The position numbers and the translations under genes are program-made. Of a stretch of 64,000 nt of DNA, positions 34,073 through 46,453 are shown piece after piece (the stretch's first letter is position 1; every line of letters begins with the position of its first letter). Source of the DNA: Siphonodentalium dalli (Eukaryota; Mollusca; Scaphopoda; Gadilida; Siphonodentaliidae); NCBI GenBank assembly GCA_032622095.1, contig CP136062.1, positions 14,411,710-14,475,709 on the forward strand. Reading direction: 5' to 3'. Below the pieces are notes generated by a model, which saw only the letters and a list, made by a program, of their open reading frames with translations, did not search any database and was not told the origin of the DNA.

Positions 34073-37000
34073 TAGAATGGAAAATATGAAAGATGGCTAA
34101 CCTCCGTAAAATATGAAAGATGGCTAACCTCCGTAAAATATGAAAGATGGCTAACGTCCGTAAAATATGAAAGATGGCTAACGTCCATAAAATATGAAAG
34201 ATGGCTAACGTCCGTAAAATATGAAAGATGGCTAACGTCCGTAAAATATGAAAGATGGCTAACGTCCGTAAAATATGAAAGATGGCTAACCTCCGTAAAA
34301 TATGAAAGATGGCTAACGTCCGTAAAATATGAAAGATGGCTAACCTCCGTAAAATATGAAAGATGGCTAACCTCCGTAAAATATGAAAGATGGCTAACCT
34401 CCGTAAAATATGAAAGATGGCTAACCTCCGTAAAATATGAAAGATGGCTAACCTCCGTAAAATATGAAAGATGGCTAACCTCCGTAAAATATGAAAGATG
34501 GCTAACCTCCGTAAAATATGAAAGATGGCTAACCTCCGTAAAATATGAAAGATGGCTAACCTCCGTAAAATATGAAAGATGGCTAACCTCCGTAAAATAT
34601 GAAAGATGGCTAACCTCCGTAAAATATGAAAGATGGCTAACGTCCGTAAAATATGAAAGATGGCTAACGTCCGTAAAATATGAAAGATGGCTAACGTCCG
34701 TAAAATATGAAAGATGGCTAACGTCCGTAAAATATGAAAGATGGCTAACCTCCGTAAAATATGAAAGATGGCTAACCTCCGTAAAATATGAAAGATGGCT
34801 AACCTCCGTAAAATATGAAAGATGGCTAACCTCCGTAAATTATGAAAGATGGCTAACCTCCGTAAAATATGAAAGATGGCTAACCTCCGTAAAATATGAA
34901 AGATGGCTAACCTCCGTAAAATATGAAAGATGGCTAACCTCCGTAAAATATGAAAGATGGCTAACCTCCGTAAAATATGAAAGATGGCTAACATCCGTAA
35001 AATATGAAAGATGGCTAACGTCCGTAAAATATGAAAGATGGCTAACGTCCGTAAAATATGAAAGATGGCTAACGTCCGTAAAATATGAAAGATGGCTAAC
35101 GTCCGTAAAATATGAAAGATGGCTAACCTCCGTAAAATATGAAAGATGGCTAACCTCCGTAAAATATGAAAGATGGCTAACCTCCGTAAAATATGAAAGA
35201 TGGCTAACCTCCGTAAAATATGAAAGATGGCTAACCTCCGTAAAATATGAAAGATGGCTAACCTCCGTAAAATATGAAAGATGGCTAACCTCCGTAAAAT
35301 ACGAAAGATGGCTAACCTCCATAAAATATGAAAGATGGCTAACCTCCGTAAAATATGAAAGATGGCTAACCTCCGTAAAATATGAAAGATGGCTAACCTC
35401 CGTAAAATATGAAAGATGGCTAACCTCCGTAAAATATGAAAGATGGCTAACCTCCGTAAAATATGAAAGATGGCTAACCTCCATAAAATATGAAAGATGG
35501 CTAACCTCCGTAAAATATGAAAGATGGCTAACCTCCGTAAAATATGAAAGATGACTAACCTCCGTAAAATATGAAAGATGGCTAACCTCCGTAAAATATG
35601 AAAGATGGCTAACCTCCGTAAAATATGAAAGATGGCTAACCTCCGTAAAATATGAAAGATGGCTAACCTCCGTAAAATATGAAAGATGGCTAACCTCCGT
35701 AAAATATGAAAGATGACTAACCTCCGTAAAATATGAAAGATGGCTAACCTCCGTAAAATATGAAAGATGGCTAACCTCCGTAAAATATGAAAGATGGCTA
35801 ACCTCCGTAAAATATGAAAGATGGCTAACGTCAGTAAAATATGAAAGATGGCTAACCTCCGTAAAATATGAAAGATGGCTAACCTCCGTAAAATATGAAA
35901 GATGGCTAACCTCCATAAAATATGAAAGATGGCTAACCTCCGTAAAATATGAAAGATGACTAACCTCCATAAAATATGAAAGATGGCTAACTTCCGTAAA
36001 ATATGAAAGATGGCTAACCTCCGTAAAATATGAAAGATGGCTAACCTCCGTAAAATATGAAAGATGGCTAACCTCCATAAAATATGAAAGATGGCTAACC
36101 TCCGTAAAATATGAAAGATGGCTAACCTCCGTAAAATATGAAAGATGGCTAACCTCCGTAAAATATGAAAGATGGCTAACCTCCATAAAATATGAAAGAT
36201 GGCTAACCTTCGTAAAATATGAAAGATGGCTAACCTCCGTAAAATATGAAAGATGGCTAACCTCCGTAAAATATGAAAGATGGCTAACCTCCATAAAATA
36301 TGAAAGATGGCTAACCTCCGTAAAATATGAAAGATGGCTAACCTCCGTAAAATATGAAAGATGGCTAACCTCCGTAAAATATGAAAGATGGCTAACCTCC
36401 GTAAAATATGAAAGATGGCTAACCTCCGTAAAATATGAAAGATGGCTAACCTCCGTAAAATATTAAAGATGGCTAACCTCCGTAAAATATGAAAGATGGC
36501 TAACCTCCGTAAAATACGAAAGATGGCTAACCTCCGTAAAATATGAAAGATGGCTAACCTCCGTAAAATATGAAAGATGGCTAACCTCCGTAAAATATGA
36601 AAGATGGCTAACCTCCGTAAAATATGAAAGATGGCTAACCTCCGTAAAATATGAAAGATGGCTAACCTCCGTAAAATATGAAAGATGGCTAACCTCCATA
36701 AAATATGAAAGATGGCTAACCTCCGTAAAATATGAAAGATGGCTAACCTCCGTAAAATATGAAAGATGACTAACCTCCGTAAAATATGAAAGATGGCTAA
36801 CCTCCGTAAAATATGAAAGATGGCTAACCTCCGTAAAATATGAAAGATGGCTAACCTCCGTAAAATATGAAAGATGGCTAACCTCCGTAAAATATGAAAG
36901 ATGGCTAACCTCCGTAAAATATGAAAAATGGCTAACCTCCGTAAAATATGAAAAATGGCTAACCTCCGTAAAATATGAAAAATGGCTAACCTCCGTAAAA

Positions 37001-37787
37001 TATGAAAAATGGCTAACCTCCGTAAAATATGAGATGGCTAACCTCCGTAAAATATGAAAAATGGCTAACCTCCGTAAAATATGAAAAATGGCTAACCTCC
37101 GTAAAATATGAAAAATGGCTAACCTCCGTAAAATATGAAAAATGGCTAACCTCCGTAAAATATGAAAAATGGCTAACCTCCGTAAAATATGAAAGATGGC
37201 TAACCTCCGTAAAATATGAAAAATGGCCAACCTCCGTAAAATATGAAAAATGGCTAACCTCCGTAAAATATGAAAAATGGCTAACCTCCGTAAAATATGA
37301 AAAATGGCTAACCTCCGTAAAATATGAAAAATGGCTAACCTCCGTAAAATATGAAAAATGGCTAACCTCCGTAAAATATGAAAAATGGCTAACCTCCGTA
37401 AAATATGAAAAATGGCTAACCTCCGTAAAATATGAAAAATGGCTAACCTCCGTAAAATATGAAAAATGGCTAACCTCCGTAAATTATGAAAAATGGCTAA
37501 CCTCCGTAAAATATGAAAAATGGCTAACCTCCGTAAAATATGAAAGATGGCTAACCTCCGTAAAATATGAAAAATGACTAACCTCCGTAAAATATGAAAA
37601 ATGGCTAACCTCCGTAAAATATGAAAGATGGCTAACCTCCGTAAAATATGAAAAATGGCTAACCTCCGTAAAATATGAAAAATGGCTAACCTCCGTAAAA
37701 TATGAAAAATGGCTAACCTCCGTAAAATATGAAAAATGGCTAACCTCCGTAAAATATGAAAAATGGCTAACCTCCGTAAAATATGAA
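34073..37787. repeat. 27-bp satellite, main block, about 137 units
   Basis: The unit TCCGTAAAATATGAAAGATG plus GCTAACC is repeated head to tail for 3.7 kb. Three diagnostic positions vary: CCTCC/CGTCC, CCG/CCA, and GAAAGATGG (mostly to ~36915) against GAAAAATGG (mostly after). CGTCC units cluster near 34150-34330, 34640-34740 and 35015-35110, suggesting segmental copying. One unit at 37030 lacks 3 bases. Because 27 is divisible by 3, all frames lacking a stop stay open for hundreds of codons (FTEVSHLSY, LAIFHILRR, LTSVKYEKW); I do not regard these as genes. Confidence 0.97.
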
Positions 37788-39022
37788 CGAGAGGCCGATC
37801 ACGATCGGCAGATGTTTAACCCATACCTTGGCAATAGTGATCAGCTATTTTCAGTTCTGACACGAAAATCCATAAGCCATAACTCTGTTTAAAATATAAA
37901 AAAATGGATCAAACCCAAATTCGAAATCTATCTGTATTTTGGGCTGAGAAATTCACATACAAAATTTACATACATCTCAATAAAAGGAGATATATCAGAT
38001 GAAAGGTATTTCTGCTAAGTATAAGGAATGTTGATAATTAAGGGTTCATTTTAACCACAAAAATCCATACAAGTGAAAGGGATATAATAGGAGAATGATT
38101 ACATGAAAAATATACAAATGCATAAAATTGATGACAAGGGTTAACAATTTTAACTCAATAAAATTAGGTACAGGTATGTCACTGGAACACTGCATTGATA
38201 TCATAAACCAGAGAGCTGTATGGAAATACAATAAACAACAGATAGTTCTCTGTCCAATTACAGCTTCCACTGTGCCCTGACAATATGATGGCTAAATAAA
38301 ACTCTAATTTCCAATAATACAAGTTAATCTATTCTCTCTCTCAGTGCTAACTGATATCACAGGGGTTAGCTGCTATGGTTCTACATGATAAGCATAAAAA
38401 TATCGAATCTGTTCAATCCTTAGTTAAAAAGGGCCACAACTCTGGTATAAAAAACAGGATCTAACCCATATTCAAACTAGATCTGTATTTTGAGTTGAGA
38501 AACTCACATACCAAATTTGGTTCCTATCAGACGATAACTGGTTGAGCTATCGAAGCATGGATGAATTCTATATCAAAGGGCCATAACTCCATTAAAAATA
38601 ATCTGATGAAACCCATATTCGAACTCGAATTGTATTTTAGATAGAGAAACTCACATACCAAATTTGGTTCTCATGAGATAATATTTTTTTTAGTTATCGT
38701 AGCATCCATGAATTCTAAGTCGAAAAAGGGCCATAACTCCGTAAAAAAAACTCGGATCAAACCCATATTCAAACTCGATCTGTATTTTGGGCTCTGAAAC
38801 TCGCATACCAAATTTGGTTCCAATCAGATAAAAATTGTTTGAGTTATGACAGCATGCGTGAATTCGAAGTCGAAAAAGGGCCATAACTCCGTAAAAAAAA
38901 ACTCGGATCAAACCCATATTCGAACTCGATCTGTATTTCGGTCTGAGAAACTCATATACAAAATTTAGTTCCGATCGGATAGAAAATATTTGAGTTATCG
39001 CACCATGCGTAAAGTGTCCACG

Positions 39023-39077
<55 letters not shown>

Positions 39078-39157
39078 GGACGGACGGACGGACGGACGGC
39101 GAGTGGTCAATCCGGACGTCGACATTATGTTTACCATACTATGGTATGGGTAAACAT
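37788..39157. mobile_element. Element K, copy 1, inserted in the 27-bp satellite
   Basis: Begins CGAGAGGCCGATCACGATCG (a 7-bp-stem palindrome) and ends TATGGTATGGGTAAACAT. Near the start, ATGTTTAACCCATACC is the inverted complement of the end. The 3' end forms a long hairpin with TATGTTTACC. The interior carries AAAGGGCCATAACTCCGTAA modules and a GACA/GACG tract (39027-39100). The satellite stops at ATATGAA and resumes with AAAAATGGCTAAC, so the insertion fell in the A-run of a unit. It is non-coding. A second copy is at 40686-42643. Confidence 0.85.
39027..39100. repeat. GACA/GACG microsatellite
   Basis: About 13 GACA and 5 GACG tetramers inside element K copy 1. The corresponding tract in copy 2 (42545-42575) is shorter. 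Confidence 0.9.
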
Positions 39158-39365
39158 AAAAATGGCTAACCTCCGTAAAATATGAAAAATGGCTAACCTC
39201 CGTAAAATATGAAAAATGGCTAACCTCCGTAAAATATGAAAAATGGCTAACCTCCGTAAAATATGAAAAATGGCTAACCTCCGTAAAATATGAAAAATGG
39301 CTAACCTCCGTAAAATATGAAAGATGGCTAACCTCCGTAAAATATGAAAAATGGCTAACTTCCGT
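39158..39365. repeat. 27-bp satellite, continuation after element K
   Basis: About 7.5 units, nearly all of the GAAAAATGG type, which matches the units just left of element K. The last unit runs into TTCCGTACCAAATTTCATTC of another dispersed repeat. Confidence 0.95.
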
Positions 39366-39509
39366 ACCAAATTTCATTCAGATCCGATGACCCATGACTC
39401 ATATATTTGCTTGGATGGATGGATAAATGTGCGCATGTATGGATGCAAGATAGATATATGGATGGGTGTAAATCAGAATATCCCCCAATCTTTGAGTGGG
39501 GTATTATAA
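39366..39509. mobile_element. 3' end of a hairpin-ended dispersed element
   Basis: CCAAATTTCATTCAGATCCG, then ATGGATGG repeats, then CCCCCAATCTTTGAGTGGGG hairpin and TATTATAAA terminus, like the ends at 21387 and 27147. The 27-bp satellite joins its left side without a break, so the satellite may be the internal minisatellite of this element. The end lies only 11 bases from the donor of exon candidate E3. Confidence 0.6.
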
Positions 39510-39519
39510 ATAATTATAC

Positions 39520-39701
39520 CTGCCAAATTATTGAAGATGAAGAGGATGGTATGTTCATGTCTGAAGTGGCAACAACTAAATTTCCCAGTGAAGCTGTTGA
39601 GCATTTCTTGTAATATATCGTCTGAGTTAGAACGGGTTGCCACTGGAATTGTCGCTAGGATTTGTAGTTTCTCGTGGCCAGTTGGATCCATCCTATATGT
39701 G
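39520..39701 (-). CDS. Exon candidate E3, RRM-like segment
   Basis: Acceptor CCTTTTGTTTTCAG before CACATATAGG, donor TTGGCAG/GTATAA. Phase 2 in, phase 1 out, 182 nt open. It encodes TYRMDPTGHEKLQILATIPV, then SDDILQEMLNSF, then FSCCHFRHEHTILFIFNN. The strand-helix-strand pattern resembles half of the RRM-like domains at the N terminus of PARP14/DTX3L proteins (inference). The internal Met (39691) has a good Kozak context (AGGATGG), so this may be the first coding exon. Its out-phase fits E4; its in-phase does not fit E2. Confidence 0.45.
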
Positions 39702-40685
39702 CTGAAAACAAAAGGTGGTGGGGTCAGAAGTCACAGCATCAGGCTGAGCCCATGTCTCCCGAAAAGAGGTGGCTTTTTGGAGATTGGCTTTTTAAAAAAA
39801 CAAAGTAGTCAAATTCTGGCAAATATTTTATTCCAACTGGACGATGACCTGCATATTCTTAAGGTGACCAACTCAACAAACATCAAGAGATTATTTTGAG
39901 TTTGCTCAACTTATCATCCAGACAACACAAAATTTAAGATTTGTAAGTAAAAAAAATGGCACTCCACAATAAATTGAAAAATACGCCAGTGGTAATTTCA
40001 ACAATGGGCCATAACTCAGGTGACAATTGATGGGGGAAAACCAATTTCGAACATGATCTATATCTTGTGCTAGTAAACTAACATACCAAATTTAATTCCA
40101 TTCAATTCAGATTTACTAAAGTTATCTCCGGAAATGAAGATTAAGTACAAATTCAAACAAAAAGTGCTACAACTTGGGTAAAAATTGTCAGCGGAACCCA
40201 AATTCGAACTTGACCTGTATTTTGGGCTAGTAAACTTAATTACCAAATTTCAATCCATTCAATTCATACTTACTAAAGTTATCATTCAGTGCTAGTGCAC
40301 AAAAAGTGGGTACTGGGCTTACTCATGAGGACCCCCTTGTGCAAACATTCAGTTAGCCTTCAGGTGCCAACCAACATTCATAATTTATACCAATATCATG
40401 TTTTGTAATCAATAAAGATATTAAATGTGTCTTATTTATATTATTAAGAAGATAAAAGCACATGATAATAACCAGAAACAGTGATAGACAATACATTTGG
40501 GATTAATTTGTAAACACAGTAGGGTTGTATGATGAGTTCACAAGTTAATTTAGTACCCAGAGCCGACAAGAATCGAAGTGATTTATGTGACTGGTCTGAT
40601 CTACTTCATCCGTGCTAGTAAAACCACATACCAAATTTAAGTCCATTCAGTTCAAACTTAATAAAGTTATCATCCGGTAACAAAA

Positions 40686-42643
40686 CGAGAGGCCGATCAC
40701 GATCGGCAGATGTTTAACCCATACCTTGGCGATAGCGATTAGCTATTTTTATAAATTTTATAAATCCTTACATCAACCTTTTCATGAGTGCTAAAGTTTC
40801 AACAATTCACACTTAATATAGTGATCATGTGAAAAATATTTAGTTATCACATTGTGTCAACAGGATTGGCGGAGGATGTTAATATTTTTAAGCAAATAAA
40901 CCAAATGACCCTCACTATGCAGGTTAGGGGTGTGTTCTTGTCAACTATGCCAAGAACTACATGTATAAACATAGTCAATGGAAATATTTGAGTTATCAAA
41001 TCGGATAGAATAGGGTTAATCTTACCCAAACTAATGAACTGATAAACACAAAATAGTCTATACAAAGCATGTCATTGGATTTAGAAACCCATACAATAAG
41101 TCAGTCTCAAGAATACCAGCACCATTAATATTACCCTGGAGCCCAAATGCAACTGAGGGAATTTCAAAATAAGACATTTCCTCTAATGATGAATATATAA
41201 TTGGTGATTTATTGAAACCCTTACTGAACCTGGATCAAAGTGAAAGGGATAATATTATATCTGTCAATCGCATAATATGTGTCTATGGAATGGTTTAATT
41301 TTAATCCCAAATCCATGCAAATCAAAAGTGGATCACCATCAACCTGGACATAATATAGGAGAATGATCAAACGAAAAGCTTCAAAACCATATGATGTGTG
41401 GAGAGGGTTAATCATTTTCAATGACATCACATCATGGAACTGAGGAATGTGTGGATTAATTTTTGTCTAAGATAAGACAACAGTGTATGTAGACAACAAT
41501 GTCTGTAAAACATCCCTTTTAATATTTTAGAATAGGTGTCCTATAGTGTTTACATAAACTTTAGTAATGAACCTGTTTCAGCAAAGGGGTTAACTTAATA
41601 TTGCACAGAAAACAGCACTCCACCAGATAGCCATCAATCAATTTGACATTAATATGATAACAAATCCTGCCAGCCAGGAGTACCACTATCAGGCTTTATA
41701 GCATGTCCATAGACATAGTGATAATTAACTCATTTCAATAACACATGGTCTGCCAGATATGTTCTCTTAAAATTCCCAGCAGTAATTATTTGAATTATAA
41801 AGGGTCATAACTCTGTTAAAATATATCGGATCAAACCCATATTCGAACTCGATCTGTATTTAGGGGTGATAAATTCATATACCACATTTGGTGCTGATCA
41901 GATGAAAAATGTTTTGAGTCATAGCAGCTTGGGTGAATTCTAAGTAAACATAAGAGTGAAAAGGGTTAATTAAACAATACCAAAAACCATACAGACTAAG
42001 AACGTGCTAAGAAAAACCTAGGTAAGAAATATGAGGCAGATCAGAAGAAATATGTTCAACTTATTGCATTGGATAGCATGTGTGTAAAGGGTTAATTATT
42101 TTCTAAACCGATCAACCAATCAATACCAAAAACTATACAGATGAGGGGCATGTCATCATAAACCTACATATCAAATATGAACACAATCGGACAAAATATA
42201 CTTTGGTTATAGCATCGGATTTTAGTTTTTTTAATTTTATTTTCGAAAAAGGGTCATAACTCCTTTAAAATAAATCGGATCAAACCCATATTCGAACTCG
42301 ATCTGTATTTTGGGCTCTGAAACTCGCATACCAAATTTGGTTCCAATCAGATACAAAATGTTTGAGTTATGGCAGAATGCGTTAATTCTAAGTTGAAAAA
42401 GGGCCATAACTCTGTAACAAAATCTCGGATCAAACCCAAATTCGAACTCGATCTGTATTTTAGGTTGAGAAACCCATATCCAAAATTTGGTTTCGATCGG
42501 ATAGAAAATGTTTGAGTTATCGCATTACTCGTAAAGTGTCTACGGACAGACAGACAGACAGACAGACGGACAGACGGACCAACGACGAGTGGTCAATCCG
42601 GGCAACGACACTATGTTTACCATACTATGGTATGGGTAAACAT
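40686..42643. mobile_element. Element K, copy 2
   Basis: Same start (CGAGAGGCCGATCACGATCG) and same end (TATGGTATGGGTAAACAT) as copy 1, but 1.96 kb long because it carries extra modules, among them GGATCACC...AATATAGGAGAATGATC segments ending in GGGTTAA. It is flanked by GGTAACAAAA on the left and AAAAAGCGAACAGACAG on the right. Rejoined, the flanks read like the CGGAAACCAAAAGTGGACAG end of another dispersed repeat (compare 45128-45147), so this too is an insertion into a repeat at an A-run. Confidence 0.85.
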
Positions 42644-43845
42644 AAAAAGCGAACAGACAGATGGACGGTTGGATGGACAGACTGGTATAACGCTAATGTG
42701 TTAAGATGTCTCATCACTGTGTCATTCTAGCTTTATTGCACACTATGAGGACTGCAGCTTGTAGTATACTTAAATTTACGATGATTCTACTTCATTTAAT
42801 TTAACAAATTAGTGCTTAATGTAGAGTATATACCTCATAACAATGAAGACATTTTCTTTTACAGTTGATATCGTCAAGCATGTTATCAAGGTAGTCGGTC
42901 GGTATTTTCCAAGGATAAGGCAAAAAAAGGTTTTGGTTCTCAGGTCCCGCCGCATTGAATAAAAAGTGCCGCATTAGGCCTTTTTATTGCAATGCCTGAT
43001 GTTATGACAAAAAAACTTGCGAGAAAAAAAATTGAAATTTTTATTTTTATTTTATTTTTTTATTTTTTTATTTGATCAACATGTCCATAGCAGATATATG
43101 TCGAATATTAGTGTGCATTGAGCTCTAACATGTAATGTGTTTAAAAGTGACTTGCAGGCTTACAACATGAAGTAGATGACTACAATTAAGAAAATGATTA
43201 GTTGATCCTCATGCTCTTCTTGCAATTAGTCATTGTGAACAACTTACACTAATTGTAACTTTATACAATTGAAAGGCACAGGACTAAATTCAGGATCACA
43301 TATTAGAATGGGGAGGTATCAGTTTTTAGACAACAATAACAGTAGTTAATGTCAGGGGCATTATATATTGTTAGGTAATCCCATTCATACACTGGTAGTA
43401 CAATGTCATTTTTATATAAGACAAAATGAGTTTATATGCATAACAGTTCCCTCTACCTTTCTGGTTATTACTAGACAGAGGAAGGTATCTTTGTCCATGC
43501 TTACTATGCGCAGAAAACAAATAAAAAATAAAAATAAAACCCTCCCTCATTGATTTGAAAAAAAAATTGCCCGAGAACCAAAACACTTTTTTTTTTTGGC
43601 CTAAGACAGATTTTTTATATTAAACATTTTGAAACCTTCTGTATTTAGCTGTATTTCACAAAAATAAACCCAATAGAGATATTTTAGTGATTCCTGGGTT
43701 CTTAAGAAATGAATGTAGTTTGAGTGTATTTTATTGAAAGGGTATAACATTGTGCAAATTGTGTGAATTGTGAAGCGACATACACCTTAATAAAACACAC
43801 TCAAATTCTTTGAGAAAGACATTGATTGTATATTATAAAGTTATT

Positions 43846-44003
43846 ATACAATGTTGTGAACAGTAAGTGCTTTTCTTGTACAAGTCCAGGTTGTGGTGAA
43901 AAGTCACATTGGACGGGACACACAGCGTCGAATTGAATATGACTTTTCACCACAACCTGGAAAGTTCAAGAAAACACATACAGTACACAACATTGTATAA
44001 TGA
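43846..44003. mobile_element. Foldback element with ~65-bp arms
   Basis: ATTATACAATGTTGTGAACA...CCAGGTTGTGGTGAAAAGTC is followed by the inverted complement ending CACAACATTGTATAATG. The loop is about 30 bases. It is non-coding. Confidence 0.75.
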
Positions 44004-44103
44004 CATTTTTGTTATCCATCTGTATGTTTATCCAAATTTTGGAAATAAAATTATTGTATGATTACAGGATGTACATGTACTCTTCCCAGGGTTGGGTGTC
44101 TCA

Positions 44104-44123
44104 CCCCCCCCCCCCCCCCCCCC
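44104..44123. repeat. C homopolymer
   Basis: Run of about 20 C. Its length is uncertain. Confidence 0.85.
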
Positions 44124-44827
44124 ACATTTTTGTCCAAAGATTCAGTAGTGGGGAAGTCGGAGCATCCAGTTTGAAATTTCAATAGAACATGACATTTTTG
44201 ACTTTCAGATTTTGTGATGTCACAGAGTCCCGATAACTTTCATAAAAATCATATTGTACTCGATTCGACTACAATATGACTTTCGGGAGTCCAACATGAC
44301 TTTTTCCCAGATTATCATGTGACGGCTTTTGCCCAATTAGAAAGAGTGTTAGTTAATTATGGGATGGATATTAAATAGCGCTTATCACATATCGCTAACC
44401 ACTGGGTTATGAAGCTCTGTATATCTTAATAAGCTAACCACTGGGTTACAAAGCACCCTGTATCTGAATATTAACACTTGGTATATTTTTGGGTGTTTTG
44501 AGAGCATTGCTGGAATGCAAAATTAATTTGCTACTGAAACTTCTGCTTTGTAAACAAATGAAGTGCTTGAATAAAACCCACCTGTCAGCTGTATTTATAA
44601 GTGAACCTGACACACTAGGTGTGATGTCTGTAGTTATAAGTGAACCTGACACACTAGGTGTGATGTCTGAAAGAAAAAAAATATGCGACAGTCATAAGAA
44701 GGAATGAATAATACATAGGTTAGCCACAATTTCCCATCAGAATACAGTATAGAAAATTACAGAAAAATATAAACAAAATAGACTAGTATATCATGTAACA
44801 TTATTTAATCTGCTCATTATGTCGAAA

Positions 44828-45190
44828 CAAGAGCACGCCGTCGGGGCGTGGCATAATACGCCCGTTTCTGGAGTAGAGTGGGGCAAGGTTTAATTCATTT
44901 GTTTGAAACCTTTTACTTAAAGACAAAATAATATTTAACTTGATCTGTATACCAAATTTGGTTTAGTTCAATCGATTCAATCTAAATTTATCATCCCGAA
45001 ACAGCATATCAGGTAAAATCTAAGTCGAAAAAGGGGCATAACTCAGTCAAAATCATTCGGACGAAACCCATATTCGAACTTGATCTGTATTTTGGGGTGG
45101 TAATCTAATATACCAAAGTTATCATCCGGAAACCAAAAGTGGACAGACGGACAGATGGCGGACAGATGACAGACAACGGACGGACAATTT
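44828..45190. mobile_element. Hairpin-start dispersed element, right end missing
   Basis: Starts CAAGAGCACGCCGTCGGGGC with hairpin CACGCC/GGCGTG, continues with AAAAGGGGCATAACTCAGTC modules and ends in a GGACAGACGGACAG tract without the usual terminal hairpin. Confidence 0.55.
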
Positions 45191-46453
45191 TATCATTAAA
45201 TTTTATCATTAAATCATCACATGAATTGTATTTTTGACTGCATTTTCAATTTTCTTTATCCGCTACATCACTGATACCCACACTTGAACAATCTACAGGG
45301 ATATCTTGATCATATACTCTAAACATAACTCTGATATATCAATTATTAGTAAAGTTATCACAGAAAGGATAACCCTACCCCCACCCTTGTTGCTTTCACA
45401 ACTGGTCAGATTCCTTTGGTCAAAACAAATGGTCGCGCAATTTCGGAATGTTAAACTCGACATGAGAACTGTTTCATGTCTACTTTCATATCTACCTGTT
45501 TCCATGAAATTTTAGTGGAAAAAGTTTTTTTGGATGGTTTTAAGAATTTAAAGAGCATTTTATAAATGATTATAAAAAAATATTGATTATCATAATTTGT
45601 CTTCTTATGGACTCCGTGAGTATAAATTTGACATATATATCAAATATGACTGTCTACTGTCAGAATCTACCTATTTCCAACGTGACAGTTTATTGGAAAA
45701 CGGTTTTTTGGATGGTTTTAATATTTTAAGAGCATTTACTGTTATAAAACTATTAGCTACTACAATTAGTCTTATTGTGGAATGTGCATGTTTAAATTTG
45801 GCACACATATCAAGTATGAATCTGGAATGTATTTTTGAGAATGTTGGTGTCATCAGAACAGTCTCGGTGAGTACAGTTGCGATCAAAATATAACATTGTA
45901 CCCTATGGAGATGTTGACGCTTTATTCAAATGTTCAATGTGATGCCACTTAATGCGTATCATATATGCATGGCCCTTACATATAATAGACTGTAACATGC
46001 TATATAGTTAGTATAGTTAGTTTGAGTTTCATACATAAAGATACGGGCAGCCTTCGCGGTGGGTATAGCAGGTATAGCTGTTAAAATAGTCACAACTGCT
46101 AAAACTGACATATAAACAGAAAGAATATAGACAGATGTTGTTTTTATACAAATCATAAACATTGTGTAGATTGCATATTATTGTCACATTTGTATACTTT
46201 CTTATGTAAACAAACATAAAAAAAAGATACAGAACCATTTATTTATAGACAAACAATCAGAACTACTGAATCATCCATGTTCCATTGTGCTGTGGAGGAC
46301 CAATATAAAATTATTGACGCAATCAACAATCGTGCCAAATTTTATTTTAATCGACCCATTTGACCTGTTTTTTAATTGTCAGCTCAAAATCCAGCTAATC
46401 CACATTACTTCATGATTGGGAAATGATCAGACAGAAAACGTGTACATAATATG

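Larger units (their letters stand above)
25926..39519 (-). other. Intron E3-E4 (tentative)
   Basis: If E3 and E4 belong to one gene, this interval is intronic. It holds a dispersed element, a Pal MITE, a 66-bp triple repeat, the Ngaro retrotransposon, a MITE and the 27-bp satellite, all listed separately. The stretch 33070-33716 shows only a fragment starting ACAAGAGCGTGCGCCAC (33533) of the hairpin-ended repeat class. Confidence 0.4.

Noticed and set aside
33930-37577. Very long open frames of 182-484 codons (nonapeptide repeats such as FTEVSHLSY)
   Set aside because: They follow from a 27-bp unit, divisible by three and lacking stops in several frames on both strands. There is no start context, no unique flanking domain, and the frames change with every indel.
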